Of a stretch of DNA of 64,000 bases, positions 33,930 through 42,891 are shown piece by piece. The notes below the pieces were generated by a model. The model worked only from the letters and a program-made list of their open reading frames with translations. It did no database searches and had not been told where the DNA came from. The stretch's first letter is position 1. Each line of letters opens with the position of its first letter. The stretch is from Streptomyces sp. NBC_01445 (GTDB lineage: Bacteria > Actinomycetota > Actinomycetes > Streptomycetales > Streptomycetaceae): NCBI RefSeq assembly GCF_035918235.1, contig NZ_CP109486.1:620001-684000 (forward strand), given 5' to 3'. The translations under genes were made by a program, and so were the position numbers.

Positions 33930-35099
33930 TCAGACGAGCGCCTTGGCGATGGCGTTCTTGTGGATCTCGGTGGTGCCTGTGACGATCCGGAACATGCGCA
34001 GTGTGCGGAAGATCTGCTCGACCTCGTGGCCGCGCGTCAGGCCCGTCTTGCCGTGGATCTGTACGGCCTGGTCGGCGATGCGGAAGCACGCCTCGGAGGT
34101 GAACAGCTTGCACATGTTGGCCTCGACCGCGATGTTTTCGCCGCGGTCGGCGCGTGCCGCGGTCGCTAGCACCATGGAGCGGGCGGCGTAGAGGTCGGTG
34201 GCCATGTCGGCGAGCTTGTGCTGGACGGCCTGGAGCGCGAGCAGTGGCTGCCCGAAGGCGACCCGGCTCTTGGAGTGCGCAACGGACAGGTCCCAGGCCC
34301 GGCGGGCGGCGCCGATCAAGGAGGGGCAGTGCAGCAGCCGGTTCAGGGTGATGCGGCCGATGCCGATCCGCAGGCCCTGGCCGATCTCGCCGAGCAGGTT
34401 GGCGGCCGGGATCCGGCAGTCCTCGAAGACGAGATCGCCCTCCATCTGCTGCCCGGACATGGGGACGTCACCCTCCAGGACCCGGCAGCCGGGGGAGTCG
34501 AGGTCGACGAGGAACGCGCTGTACGCCTCCTCATTTCCTGCCATGCGGGCGACGACGATGGCGAAGTCCGCGAAGGGGGCGGCGGAGGAGAAGACCTTGT
34601 GCCCGTTGAGGACGTAGGTGTCGCCGTCCGGTGTCGCGGTCGTGCTCATCCGTCGTACGTCGGAGCCCGCGTCCTGCTCGGTGATGGAGAAGCAGCAGGC
34701 CCGCTCACCGCGGATGACGGGCATCAGATAGCGTCGCATTTGCTGCTCGGTCGCGTACTTCACGATCGCGCCGACGCGCAGCGGCCCTCCCATGTCGCCG
34801 AGGACCGAGTGGGACAACGCGGCCCCGGAGGCCGTCAGTTCCTCCTTCAACGCGCACAGATCGGTGAAGTGCAGGCCCTGGCCGCCGAGTTCGGGCGGCA
34901 GGCTGATGCCGTAGAAGCCGAGTTCGGCGCTGCGCTTCCAGACGTGTTCCAGCGTGGCACGGTCGAGTTTGCTCTCGGCGGTGATGTCGCGGTCCCGCTC
35001 GAACGGGATGAGTTCGTCGGTCAGATACGTGCGCAGCCGCTCGACGAGTTCCTTCAGGCGCGGGTTGTCGTCGTAGGAGGGTTCGAGGGTGTAGGGCAT
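33930..35099 (-). CDS. Acyl-CoA dehydrogenase
   Basis: 389 residues from ATG 35099. The N-terminal helical domain, the beta-domain signature (CCFSITEQDAGSDVRRMSTTA) and C-terminal helices (RVAFGQPLLALQAVQHKLADM, AVQIHGKTGLTRGHEVE) are standard for the family. FAD-dependent alpha,beta-dehydrogenation of an acyl-CoA. The GTTEIHKNAIAKAL end has Glu in the region used as catalytic base in related enzymes. It lies 41 bp after the ligase gene and 182 bp before the MFS gene. The substrate would be the CoA ester made by the ligase. Confidence 0.93.
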   Translation of the reverse strand: MPYTLEPSYDDNPRLKELVERLRTYLTDELIPFERDRDITAESKLDRATLEHVWKRSAELGFYGISLPPELGGQGLHFTDLCALKEELTASGAALSHSVLGDMGGPLRVGAIVKYATEQQMRRYLMPVIRGERACCFSITEQDAGSDVRRMSTTATPDGDTYVLNGHKVFSSAAPFADFAIVVARMAGNEEAYSAFLVDLDSPGCRVLEGDVPMSGQQMEGDLVFEDCRIPAANLLGEIGQGLRIGIGRITLNRLLHCPSLIGAARRAWDLSVAHSKSRVAFGQPLLALQAVQHKLADMATDLYAARSMVLATAARADRGENIAVEANMCKLFTSEACFRIADQAVQIHGKTGLTRGHEVEQIFRTLRMFRIVTGTTEIHKNAIAKALV

Positions 35100-35140
35100 G
35101 GTGCGGTTTCCCGTTCTCGGTTGCAGAGGGCTTGTCGGTG

Positions 35141-36697
35141 TCAGTGGACGCGGCGCTCGGCGCCCGCCCAGTACCGCTCGCGGATCGCGCGGCGGTCGAT
35201 CTTGCCGTTGGGGTTGTGGGGCAGGGCGTCGACGACGTCGACGGATCGGGGCTTCTTCATCCGGGCCAGGCGCTCGGCGCAGAAGGCGATCAGCTCGGTC
35301 TCGTCGAGGACGGTCCCTTCGCGCGGCACGACGACGGCGTGGACGGCCTCGCCCCACTGTTCGTCCGGAACTCCGACGACGGCGGCCTCGTAGATGTCGG
35401 GGTGCTGGTGGAGGACGGCTTCGACCTCGACGGCGTAGATGTTGAACCCGCCGGAGATGATCATGTCTTTCTTGCGGTCGACGATGAAGACGTACCCGTC
35501 GGACCTGCGGCGGGCGAGATCGCCGGTGTGGAACCAGCCGTCGCGGAACGACTGTGCCGTGAGGGCGGGTTCGTTGTAGTAGCCGGGTACGACGTCGGGT
35601 CCGCGGACGGCGATCTCGCCGATCTCCCCGTCGGCGACGGGGCAGCCGCTGTCGTCGACGATCCGCACCTCGGCCTCGGCGAGCGGCCGCCCGCACGACA
35701 GCAGCAGTTCCTCGTCCTCGCCCTCGATCGCCCGCCGATGGTCCTCGGTGGACAGGAACAGCACCCCGGAAGTGGTCTCACCGCAGCCGAACCCCTGCGA
35801 GAGCACCGGGCCGAAGAGATCCCAGGCCGCCCGGATCCGAGCCGGTGACATGGGGGCCGCGCCGTAGATGAGCCGGCGCAGGCTGGAGACGTCGTAGTCG
35901 CGGGCACCCGGCAGCGCGAGGACCGTGTTGACCATCGTGGGGACGACGAAGGCGTGCGTGGCGTGTTCGCGCTGGACGGTGGCGAGGAACTCCTCGGCGT
36001 CCCAGCGCGGCAGCACGATCGCGCAGCCACCGGCGAAGAAGATGCCCAGCAGCGGCATGCCCGAGGCGTGGGTGACGGGACCGGCCAGGATCTGCCGGTC
36101 ACCGGGGCCGACCCGGGTGCCCTCACTCATCACCGACTTGCGCAGCAGCGCAAGACGATTGCCGTACGTCTGGACCGCCGCCTTGAGCTTGCCGGTGGAA
36201 CCGGACGTGAAGTGCAGCACGGCGATGTCGCTCTCGGCGCACTCCACGTCGACGGGTTCGGCCACGGTGGCGGTGAGGATCTCGGCGTAGCCGGGGCCCA
36301 GCTCGCTCGGGCCGTCGTAGCCCACGACCGTCCGCACCCCGGTGCCGGGGATCGCCTCGCGTGCCGTCTGCCAGTGGGCCGCGTCGGTGAGCAGGACGCG
36401 GGCGTCCGACTCCGTGAGCAGGTGGGCGACTTCCGCTGTGCCGAGCCGGGCGTTGATCGGCGCCCGGGTCAGACCGGCCTTGTACAGGGCGACTTCGGTG
36501 ACGACGAGTTCGGCGCGGTTGGCGGCAAGGGTCGCCACGCGCTCGCCCGGGCCGAGATCGAGCCCGCGCAGCGCGGTCGCGAGGCGGTCGCTGTGGTCGT
36601 CGAGTTCCGCGTACGACAGCCGGACGGGCCCGCAGACCACGGCGTCGGCGTCGGGTTGGTGGCCGGCGGTCCGGCGTATGTACCGCCCGAGGTTCAT
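35141..36697 (-). CDS. AMP-dependent acyl-CoA synthetase
   Basis: 518 residues from ATG 36697 (CTGGAG upstream). ANL-family motifs are all seen: P-loop LHFTSGSTGKLKA, motif QGFGCGETT, and WFHTGDLARR with the ATP-binding Asp. The hinge is VDRKKDMIISGGFNIY and the C-terminal catalytic Lys is in NPNGKIDRR. It forms an acyl-adenylate and then a CoA thioester. It is the first gene of the ligase/dehydrogenase/MFS operon. A 21 bp palindrome 15 bp upstream of its start matches one upstream of the serine hydrolase, which points to TetR control. Confidence 0.93.
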   Translation of the reverse strand: MNLGRYIRRTAGHQPDADAVVCGPVRLSYAELDDHSDRLATALRGLDLGPGERVATLAANRAELVVTEVALYKAGLTRAPINARLGTAEVAHLLTESDARVLLTDAAHWQTAREAIPGTGVRTVVGYDGPSELGPGYAEILTATVAEPVDVECAESDIAVLHFTSGSTGKLKAAVQTYGNRLALLRKSVMSEGTRVGPGDRQILAGPVTHASGMPLLGIFFAGGCAIVLPRWDAEEFLATVQREHATHAFVVPTMVNTVLALPGARDYDVSSLRRLIYGAAPMSPARIRAAWDLFGPVLSQGFGCGETTSGVLFLSTEDHRRAIEGEDEELLLSCGRPLAEAEVRIVDDSGCPVADGEIGEIAVRGPDVVPGYYNEPALTAQSFRDGWFHTGDLARRRSDGYVFIVDRKKDMIISGGFNIYAVEVEAVLHQHPDIYEAAVVGVPDEQWGEAVHAVVVPREGTVLDETELIAFCAERLARMKKPRSVDVVDALPHNPNGKIDRRAIRERYWAGAERRVH

Positions 36698-36711
36698 CAC
36701 GTCTCCAGAGC

Positions 36712-36732
36712 TTCCGAACAGTGTGTCTTGTA
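36712..36732. promoter_or_regulatory. TetR operator candidate, site 1
   Basis: A 21 bp sequence of the form TTC-N3-ACA-N3-TGT-N3-GTA. Its sister site at 37477 (reverse strand) is TAC-N3-ACA-N3-TGT-N3-GTA, with 16 of 21 positions shared. It overlaps the probable promoter of the ligase operon. Confidence 0.6.
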
Positions 36733-36803
36733 GCAATCTTGGTGTCCGGAAACGTAAGGGCAGCGTTAGGGTCAGGTCAACGGTCCGGAGAGAGGGAAGC
36801 GAA

Positions 36804-37436
36804 GTGGACATGAACCCCGCGGGAGACCGCCGCGTCCGCAGGACCAGGGCCGCGCTGCGCCAGGCCCTGGTCGAACTGGTCCTGGACAGGGGGTTCCAGG
36901 CGATCACCGTCGAGCAGATCACCGAGCGGGCCGACGTCGGGCGCGCCACCTTCTACGCGCACTACCGCGACAAGGAAGACCTGCTGGTCGGGATCGTCCG
37001 GGACCTCGCGCAAGACCGCGAGCGCCTCCTGCCGGCGGTCCAACAGGCGCACGCCGAGGGCTTCACCGGCCTGCCGGTAAAGTACATTTTCGAACACGCC
37101 GAACAGGAGAAGCCCGTCTACCGCGTCATCCTGCGGGGCGAAGGCGACGGGCGGGCCCTGCGCGAGTTCACCGACCTCATCTGCGCGCACGCCGAAGCCG
37201 CCTTCCGCACGCGGACACAGCAGCTCGCGGTCACGCCCAGGATTCCCCTCGAGGTCGTCGCCAGGGCCTGGACCGGCGAACTCATCGGCCTGTTGACCTG
37301 GTGGGTCGAGAACGACACCGGCTACAGCGCCGCCGAGATCACCGCCCACCTGCGCGACCTGTCCGTCTACGGCCGCGTATGGGCCACCGGCCTGACTCCC
37401 TCCGACGCCCCCGGGGCGCTCGACCTCGCCCCCTGA
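36804..37436 (+). CDS. TetR/AcrR-family regulator
   Basis: 210 residues from GTG 36804; ATG 36810 is an alternative. The N-terminal helix-turn-helix is canonical (RAALRQALVELVLDRGF, VEQITERADVGRATFYAHY). The C-terminal ligand domain is helical, with no family assignment. It is divergent from the ligase operon and upstream of the serine hydrolase. Both flanking promoters carry the same 21 bp palindrome. The likely inducer is an acyl-CoA or the acid substrate. Confidence 0.92.
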   Translation: MDMNPAGDRRVRRTRAALRQALVELVLDRGFQAITVEQITERADVGRATFYAHYRDKEDLLVGIVRDLAQDRERLLPAVQQAHAEGFTGLPVKYIFEHAEQEKPVYRVILRGEGDGRALREFTDLICAHAEAAFRTRTQQLAVTPRIPLEVVARAWTGELIGLLTWWVENDTGYSAAEITAHLRDLSVYGRVWATGLTPSDAPGALDLAP

Positions 37437-37476
37437 GGCGCGATATCCGCTCCCTCCCTGGCACCCCTGTCCGCGT

Positions 37477-37497
37477 TACAAGACACCATGTACGGTA
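37477..37497. promoter_or_regulatory. TetR operator candidate, site 2
   Basis: TACAAGACACCATGTACGGTA is an imperfect palindrome of the TAC-N3-ACA-N3-TGT-N3-GTA form. It lies 52 bp before the serine hydrolase start, where it would overlap the promoter. It matches site 1 on the opposite strand. Confidence 0.6.
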
Positions 37498-37548
37498 TCG
37501 AGCTCAGTGAACTACGACAGCGCATGATGGAAAGAGCGGAGCGGACGC

Positions 37549-38736
37549 ATGACAGGCATGCCCACACTGGCCGACCTCGTCTGGGCACGGGGATACACCG
37601 ATCCGGCCTGGGCTCGTCGGCACACAACATCAGGCCGGGAACTCATTCCCAGCCGCAGTGTCTGGCGCGGCTCCGGCACGGCTTCGGCCCTACCCACCGC
37701 GCCGCCCGGCGCCCTGGACAGCCTCACCTTCACCGGACCACACGGGCAGCCGCTCCCCCTCCCCGAACTGCTCGCCGCCGCCGAGACCGACGCCCTGCTC
37801 GTCATGCACCGAGGGACACTCGTCCACGAGCAGTACCTGCACGGATACGAACCCCACGTCCCGCACTTCAACGCCTCAGCCGCCAAGTCCTACCTCGGCC
37901 TCGTCGCAGCCGTCCTCACCCACGACGGGCAACTCGACCGCGGCGCGCAGGTGGCGAAGTACGTCCCCGAACTCGCCGGCACCGCCTTCGGCGACGCACA
38001 GGTCGACCACCTGCTCCACATGGGCACCCGCATGAGCTACGCGGGCCGCCCCTACGACAAGGCACTCGAAGCCCAGCGCTACTTCGCCGTCCTCGCCCCC
38101 CAACTACGCCCCTACGGCTACACCGGTCCCGCCACCATCCGCGAACACCTCGCCACCGCCCGCACCACCGGCGAACCCGGCACCGAGTTCCGCTACGAGA
38201 ACGGCAACGTCGAAGCCCTCGCCGAGTGCCTGCGCCGCATCACCGGGACGACCACCTCCGCGCTGCTGTCCGAGATGATCTGGTCCCGCATCGGCGCCGA
38301 GGAGGACGCCTACTACCTCCTCGACGCAGACGGCACCGAGGCCGCATGCGGGGGGTTCAGCGCCACCGCCCGCGACCTGGCCCGGTTCGGCGAGATGATC
38401 CGCTGCGGCGGCGCGATCGGGGACCGTCAGATCGTCCCCGAGGCAGTCGCCACCACGATCGCCTCCGGTGTCCCTGACGGCTACGCCCGCCGCGTCCGCT
38501 TCCCCGCCGCGCCCCCCGAGGCTCCCGCCACCCTCTCGTACCACGACCTGTGGTGGATCCCGAACGACCCCTACGGCTCCTTCATGGCCAGCGGCATCCA
38601 CGGCCAGCGCCTCTTCATCTCTCCCGCCCTCGACCTGGTCATCGTCCACTACGCCTCCCAGATCGTCTCCCCAGCAGTCCCCCAAGTCCCGCTCGTCCAG
38701 GCATTCCTCGGAATCGGCGCCCACCTCTGCGCCTGA
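37549..38736 (+). CDS. Serine hydrolase, beta-lactamase/NylB-like
   Basis: 395 residues from ATG 37549. Class C beta-lactamase/esterase fold: Ser110-x-x-Lys113 in NASAAKSYLG, the tyrosine motif YEN in EFRYENGNVE, and a C-terminal GIHGQR in place of the KTG triad. No signal peptide, so cytoplasmic. Such enzymes hydrolyse esters or amides, including linear amides like 6-aminohexanoate dimer (NylB). Regulation by the neighbouring TetR is likely. It could release the acid that the ligase/dehydrogenase operon then degrades. Confidence 0.88.
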   Translation: MTGMPTLADLVWARGYTDPAWARRHTTSGRELIPSRSVWRGSGTASALPTAPPGALDSLTFTGPHGQPLPLPELLAAAETDALLVMHRGTLVHEQYLHGYEPHVPHFNASAAKSYLGLVAAVLTHDGQLDRGAQVAKYVPELAGTAFGDAQVDHLLHMGTRMSYAGRPYDKALEAQRYFAVLAPQLRPYGYTGPATIREHLATARTTGEPGTEFRYENGNVEALAECLRRITGTTTSALLSEMIWSRIGAEEDAYYLLDADGTEAACGGFSATARDLARFGEMIRCGGAIGDRQIVPEAVATTIASGVPDGYARRVRFPAAPPEAPATLSYHDLWWIPNDPYGSFMASGIHGQRLFISPALDLVIVHYASQIVSPAVPQVPLVQAFLGIGAHLCA

Positions 38737-38797
38737 GGAGCAGCAGCGGCCGGACGGACGTTGCTGTCCCTCAGAGGTCATCTGGAAATCGTCCCCT

Positions 38798-38831
38798 GGT
38801 CGACAGGCACTCGAACCCCAGTCTGTCGACC
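38798..38831. terminator. Hairpin after the serine hydrolase gene
   Basis: Perfect 9 bp stem GGTCGACAG (38798-38806) / CTGTCGACC (38823-38831), 62 bp after the stop codon. The rest of 38737-38999 shows no gene. Confidence 0.5.
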
Positions 38832-39028
38832 ACCACCAAGTCGGAACCGGGCCACGACGAGGGGTGCCCCCGCGGCACCCCCGACCTCGATCCGGTCGGC
38901 GCCCAGACCGGCCTCGGCGCTTCGCCGGAGCGCTGACGGGTATGCACGTATGTGGCGCGACCGGCAACGAGCGCAGCCTCGGTTACCCGATGTGTCACCG
39001 GATTCCTCCGAGGATGCCCCGGCCTTTA

Positions 39029-39903
39029 GACGCCATTTCACTTGGCGCGATCTTGAGGGAGCCTGGGGTGATGACTGCTGGGCTTGTCGAGCGGATGGCA
39101 CCGGAGGATCTGTGGGAGTTGTTTCAGCGGGTGGTTCCTGCGGCCCCGCAACGGCCGCAGGGTGGTGGCCCGCGTCGGCGAGGTAACCGCGAAGTTTTGG
39201 CCGCGATCATCTTTGTGGCCACGTCGGGGTGTACCTGGAACCAACTGCCGCCAGGCTTCGGCCTGTCGGGAGTGACCGCCTTTCGACGGTTCACCGAGTG
39301 GACGGAGGCCAGAGTGTGGGCCAAACTTCACCGCCTGGTCCTGGACGAACTCGGCTCCCGCGGCGAGCTGGACTGGTCGCGGTGCGCGATCGACTCGGTC
39401 AGTGTCCGAGCCCTCAAAGGGGGCGGCTGACGGGACCGAATCCGACCGACCGTGGCAAGAACGGCTCGAAAATCCACCTGATTGTCGACCGCCACGGCCT
39501 GCCACTGTCGATCGGCATCTCCGCAGCGAACCTCCACGACAGTCAGGCCCTCATACCGCTGGTCCGAGGTATCCCGCCCATCCGTTCACGTCGCGGCCGC
39601 CGACGCCGGCGGCCCGGCAAACTGCACGGAGACAAGGGCTACGACTATCGGCACCTGCGGCGCTGGCTGTCGTCCCGCGGCATCCAGCACCGCATTGCCC
39701 GCAAAGGCATCGAGTCCTCCCAACGACTGGGCCGGCACCGCTGGGTCGTGGAACGTACCGTGTCATGGCTGTCAGGCTGCCGCCGACTCCACCGCCGCTA
39801 CGAGCGCAAGCCAGAGCACTTCCTCGCCTTCACTGCGATCGCGGCAACGCTCATATGTCACCGGAGGCTCGCCGCCTGACCTTTCGCTGTATTACAGGGC
39901 GAC
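39029..39903 (+). mobile_element. IS5-family element (IS427-like), approximate ends
   Basis: The ends GACGCCATTTCAC (39029) and, read inward from the right, GTCGCCCTGTAAT are imperfect inverted repeats. Left flank TTTA. The right flank is the DUF3592 gene end. No matching duplication is seen, so one side has been rearranged. Confidence 0.5.
39071..39879 (+). CDS. IS5-family transposase, two frames joined by -1 shift
   Basis: The first frame runs from ATG 39071 to TGA 39430 (LVERMAPEDLWELFQRVVPA, DSVSVRALKGGG, containing the first DDE Asp). The second frame, overlapping it at -1, continues from RGRLTGPNPTDRGKNGSKIH to the stop at 39879 with HGDKGYD (second Asp) and RWVVERTVSWL (Glu). The slip site is CTC-AAA-GGG-GGC near 39415-39425. 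This two-ORF layout with programmed -1 frameshifting is usual for the IS427 subgroup, so the gene is probably functional. Confidence 0.85.
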
Positions 39904-40308
39904 TGCAGCAAGACCAACTGCCGTATAGCCGGCCAGAAGGACAGCTACAACAGCCGCGGCGAGAGATGCCACCAGGTGAAACCGGTTGCCCGACACACAC
40001 TCCTCGGCGTTGGCGAGCGAAGGCCGGGCCGGATCGTAGAGGATGACCATCTCCTGTCCCGGAGCGGTCCCCGTGACCGAGACTATGGAAGATTCGCTAC
40101 AGTATGTGACTCCCTTCACCTCGTACTCGAAGTGCAGGGACACACCGCCGTCGAAAACCTGAAGGTACGTACAGCGTGCCGTAGCTCGGAGGCCGTCACG
40201 GCTGAGGCGGTTACCGGCACGCCACGATCTCAGCAGGTGCAACGCCGCGACAGCTAGACCCACCGCCATGGCTCCGTAGATCGCTAGCGCTACGAGGTTC
40301 TGCACCAT
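39892..40308 (-). CDS. DUF3592 membrane protein
   Basis: 138 residues from ATG 40308 (GGGGAGA upstream). An N-terminal membrane helix, then an extracytoplasmic beta-rich domain (GVSLHFEYEVKGVTYCSES, VILYDPARPSLANAE) and a C-terminal membrane helix match DUF3592. The last codons fall inside what looks like the right end of the neighbouring IS5 element, so the natural C-terminus may have been altered by a few residues. Function unknown. It sits between IS5 and IS630 inside the opened TnpB hairpin. Confidence 0.75.
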   Translation of the reverse strand: MVQNLVALAIYGAMAVGLAVAALHLLRSWRAGNRLSRDGLRATARCTYLQVFDGGVSLHFEYEVKGVTYCSESSIVSVTGTAPGQEMVILYDPARPSLANAEECVSGNRFHLVASLAAAVVAVLLAGYTAVGLAAVAL

Positions 40309-40421
40309 GCACGTCTCCCCACCCAACGTCTCGGTGTCTCATAGTGCCCCAACTACCACGCCTCGCAAGTAGCACCGCAACCATCTGCGTCAGCCACCGC
40401 ATCACCTAGTGAAATCACCTC

Positions 40422-41557
40422 TTACTGATCTTTTCGTAAGTTCGGTGGGTGTGGTGGGCGGATGGTCAGGCCGGTGTGGGCGAGGAATGACCATGGCAGT
40501 TGGGGGTTGGTGTTGATGCGGTGGATGCCTTGCTCGGTGGCGTCGGCGACATCGGCGAGGTGGTCGCTGGCGAGGTTGGCGAGTTCACGCTTCTTGAGTG
40601 AGGACCACAGCAGTTCCACCGGGTTCAGCTCGGGAGCGTAGGCGGGTAATCGTTCCAGGGTGAGCCAGTCCTGTTCGGCGACCCAGGCCCGCATCGCCCG
40701 GCTCCAGTGGGCGGACAGTCCGTCCCAGACCAGGACCACTCGCTCGCCGCGGTAGAACACCTTCATCTGCTCCAGGACCTCGATGAGTCCGGCGGTGTCG
40801 TAGCTGCCGGGCTTGAGGTGGAAGCACAGGCGGGCCCCGCGATCGGGGTCGGTGGAGTGGTAGCCCAAGGCCCCGGCCATCGACGCACGCTTCCAGTTCA
40901 GGCGGTGCCGCAGGAGCGGAGTTTGCCCTCGGGGCGAGTAGGTGCGGCGGATCTGAGGGAGCAGGGAGACGCCTGATTCGTCGAGGAAGACGATCCAGGA
41001 ACGTGTGTTCACGGCCCCTTTTTGATGCGCGGCCACTCGTGCGCGATCCAGCGGGCGATCTCCGATTCGTCCCGCTCGACAGCCCGCCGCTCGGGCCGTT
41101 GAAGGCTCCATCCGAGCCGGCCGGTCAGCAGCCGCCATACCGACGCCCTCGACAACACCACCCCCGTTGTCCGGGTGACGACCGCGCCGACTCGTTCCAG
41201 GGTCCACAGGTCGGCCTCGAAACCATGAGCCTGGGCTCCTTGCTCCAACGCGGCCCGGACCATCTCGACCTGAGTGTCGTCCAGCTTGGGTGGGCGTCCG
41301 GTGGCTGCCCGTCGCCGCAGGGCCGAAGCACCGCCTTGCTCCCACACCCGCCGCCAACGCCGCACACTCTCGGCACACACCCCCACCGCCCTCGCGATCT
41401 CCGCATTCGAGACGCCGTCCTCGAACAACTCGACTGCCCGCACACGACGCGCCTCCGCCAACTGAGGCCGCGACAAAGGAGGAAGGGAGGAGCCAGCAAC
41501 CGAAGGGGAAGGTTGATAAGCCACGCCGACAGCCTCCCACCCATCCGCCCACCACAC
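40422..41557 (-). CDS. IS630 transposase, copy 1 (-1 frameshift)
   Basis: OrfA runs from 41557 to 41009 (N-terminal HTH AEIARAVGVCAESVRRW). OrfB is at -1 and contains the DDE residues: Asp in IVFLDESGV, Asp in LVWDGLSAHW, Glu in ELNPVELLW. The frames meet at AAA-AAG-GGG near 41015-41023, a slippery run, so the full protein needs -1 frameshifting. The coding frame reaches the last base of the element (RKDQ). The stop TAA is supplied by the flanking target TA at 40423-40424 plus the next base. Confidence 0.9.
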
Positions 41558-41581
41558 CCACCGAACTTACGAAAAGATCAG
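40425..41581 (-). mobile_element. IS630-family element, tandem copy 1
   Basis: 1157 bp bounded by CTGATCTTTTCGTAAG and its inverted partner. The two ends are identical for about 41 bp. Flanked by TA at 40423-40424 and 41582-41583, the usual IS630 target. Copy 2 follows directly and shares the middle TA. Confidence 0.92.
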
Positions 41582-42716
41582 TACTGATCTTTTCGTAAGT
41601 TCGGTGGGTGTGGTGGGCGGATGGTCAGGCCGGTGTGGGCGAGGAATGACCATGGCAGTTGGGGGTTGGTGTTGATGCGGTGGATGCCTTGCTCGGTGGC
41701 GTCGGCGACATCGGCGAGGTGGTCGCTGGCGAGGTTGGCGAGTTCACGCTTCTTGAGTGAGGACCACAGCAGTTCCACCGGGTTCAGCTCGGGAGCGTAG
41801 GCGGGTAATCGTTCCAGGGTGAGCCAGTCCTGTTCGGCGACCCAGGCCCGCATCGCCCGGCTCCAGTGGGCGGACAGTCCGTCCCAGACCAGGACCACTC
41901 GCTCGCCGCGGTAGAACACCTTCATCTGCTCCAGGACCTCGATGAGTCCGGCGGTGTCGTAGCTGCCGGGCTTGAGGTGGAAGCACAGGCGGGCCCCGCG
42001 ATCGGGGTCGGTGGAGTGGTAGCCCAAGGCCCCGGCCATCGACGCACGCTTCCAGTTCAGGCGGTGCCGCAGGAGCGGAGTTTGCCCTCGGGGCGAGTAG
42101 GTGCGGCGGATCTGAGGGAGCAGGGAGACGCCTGATTCGTCGAGGAAGACGATCCAGGAACGTGTGTTCACGGCCCCTTTTTGATGCGCGGCCACTCGTG
42201 CGCGATCCAGCGGGCGATCTCCGATTCGTCCCGCTCGACAGCCCGCCGCTCGGGCCGTTGAAGGCTCCATCCGAGCCGGCCGGTCAGCAGCCGCCATACC
42301 GACGCCCTCGACAACACCACCCCCGTTGTCCGGGTGACGACCGCGCCGACTCGTTCCAGGGTCCACAGGTCGGCCTCGAAACCATGAGCCTGGGCTCCTT
42401 GCTCCAACGCGGCCCGGACCATCTCGACCTGAGTGTCGTCCAGCTTGGGTGGGCGTCCGGTGGCTGCCCGTCGCCGCAGGGCCGAAGCACCGCCTTGCTC
42501 CCACACCCGCCGCCAACGCCGCACACTCTCGGCACACACCCCCACCGCCCTCGCGATCTCCGCATTCGAGACGCCGTCCTCGAACAACTCGACTGCCCGC
42601 ACACGACGCGCCTCCGCCAACTGAGGCCGCGACAAAGGAGGAAGGGAGGAGCCAGCAACCGAAGGGGAAGGTTGATAAGCCACGCCGACAGCCTCCCACC
42701 CATCCGCCCACCACAC
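41578..42716 (-). CDS. IS630 transposase, copy 2 (-1 frameshift)
   Basis: Same structure as copy 1: OrfA 42716-42168 and OrfB at -1 with the same DDE residues, meeting at the same A-rich run near 42174-42182. The frame runs through the element end, uses the shared TA as part of a Tyr codon, and stops at a TGA formed by the first bases of copy 1. The product is therefore one residue longer (RKDQY) than that of copy 1. Confidence 0.9.
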
Positions 42717-42740
42717 CCACCGAACTTACGAAAAGATCAG
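41584..42740 (-). mobile_element. IS630-family element, tandem copy 2
   Basis: 1157 bp, apparently identical to copy 1, in the same orientation. Flanking TA at 41582-41583 (shared) and 42741-42742. The right TA belongs to the loop of the TnpB left-end hairpin. Confidence 0.92.
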
Positions 42741-42891
42741 TAGGCCGGGGAGGAATCGGACTCCTGGGGAGCAGGGCAGAGAAGGCCGGATCGTCGTCGG
42801 GGCGATCCGGCGTCCACCTCGCGTGATGATGAGGAACCCCACCGAGACCGGTTGTGCTCAACTGTCAGTCCTCCCAGATAGGTTGTGTTTC

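Noticed and set aside
41578..42861. Longer IS630 frame starting inside the TnpB flank
   Set aside because: The start at 42861 lies outside the IS630 element and the same stretch cannot exist in copy 1; it is a chance in-frame extension.
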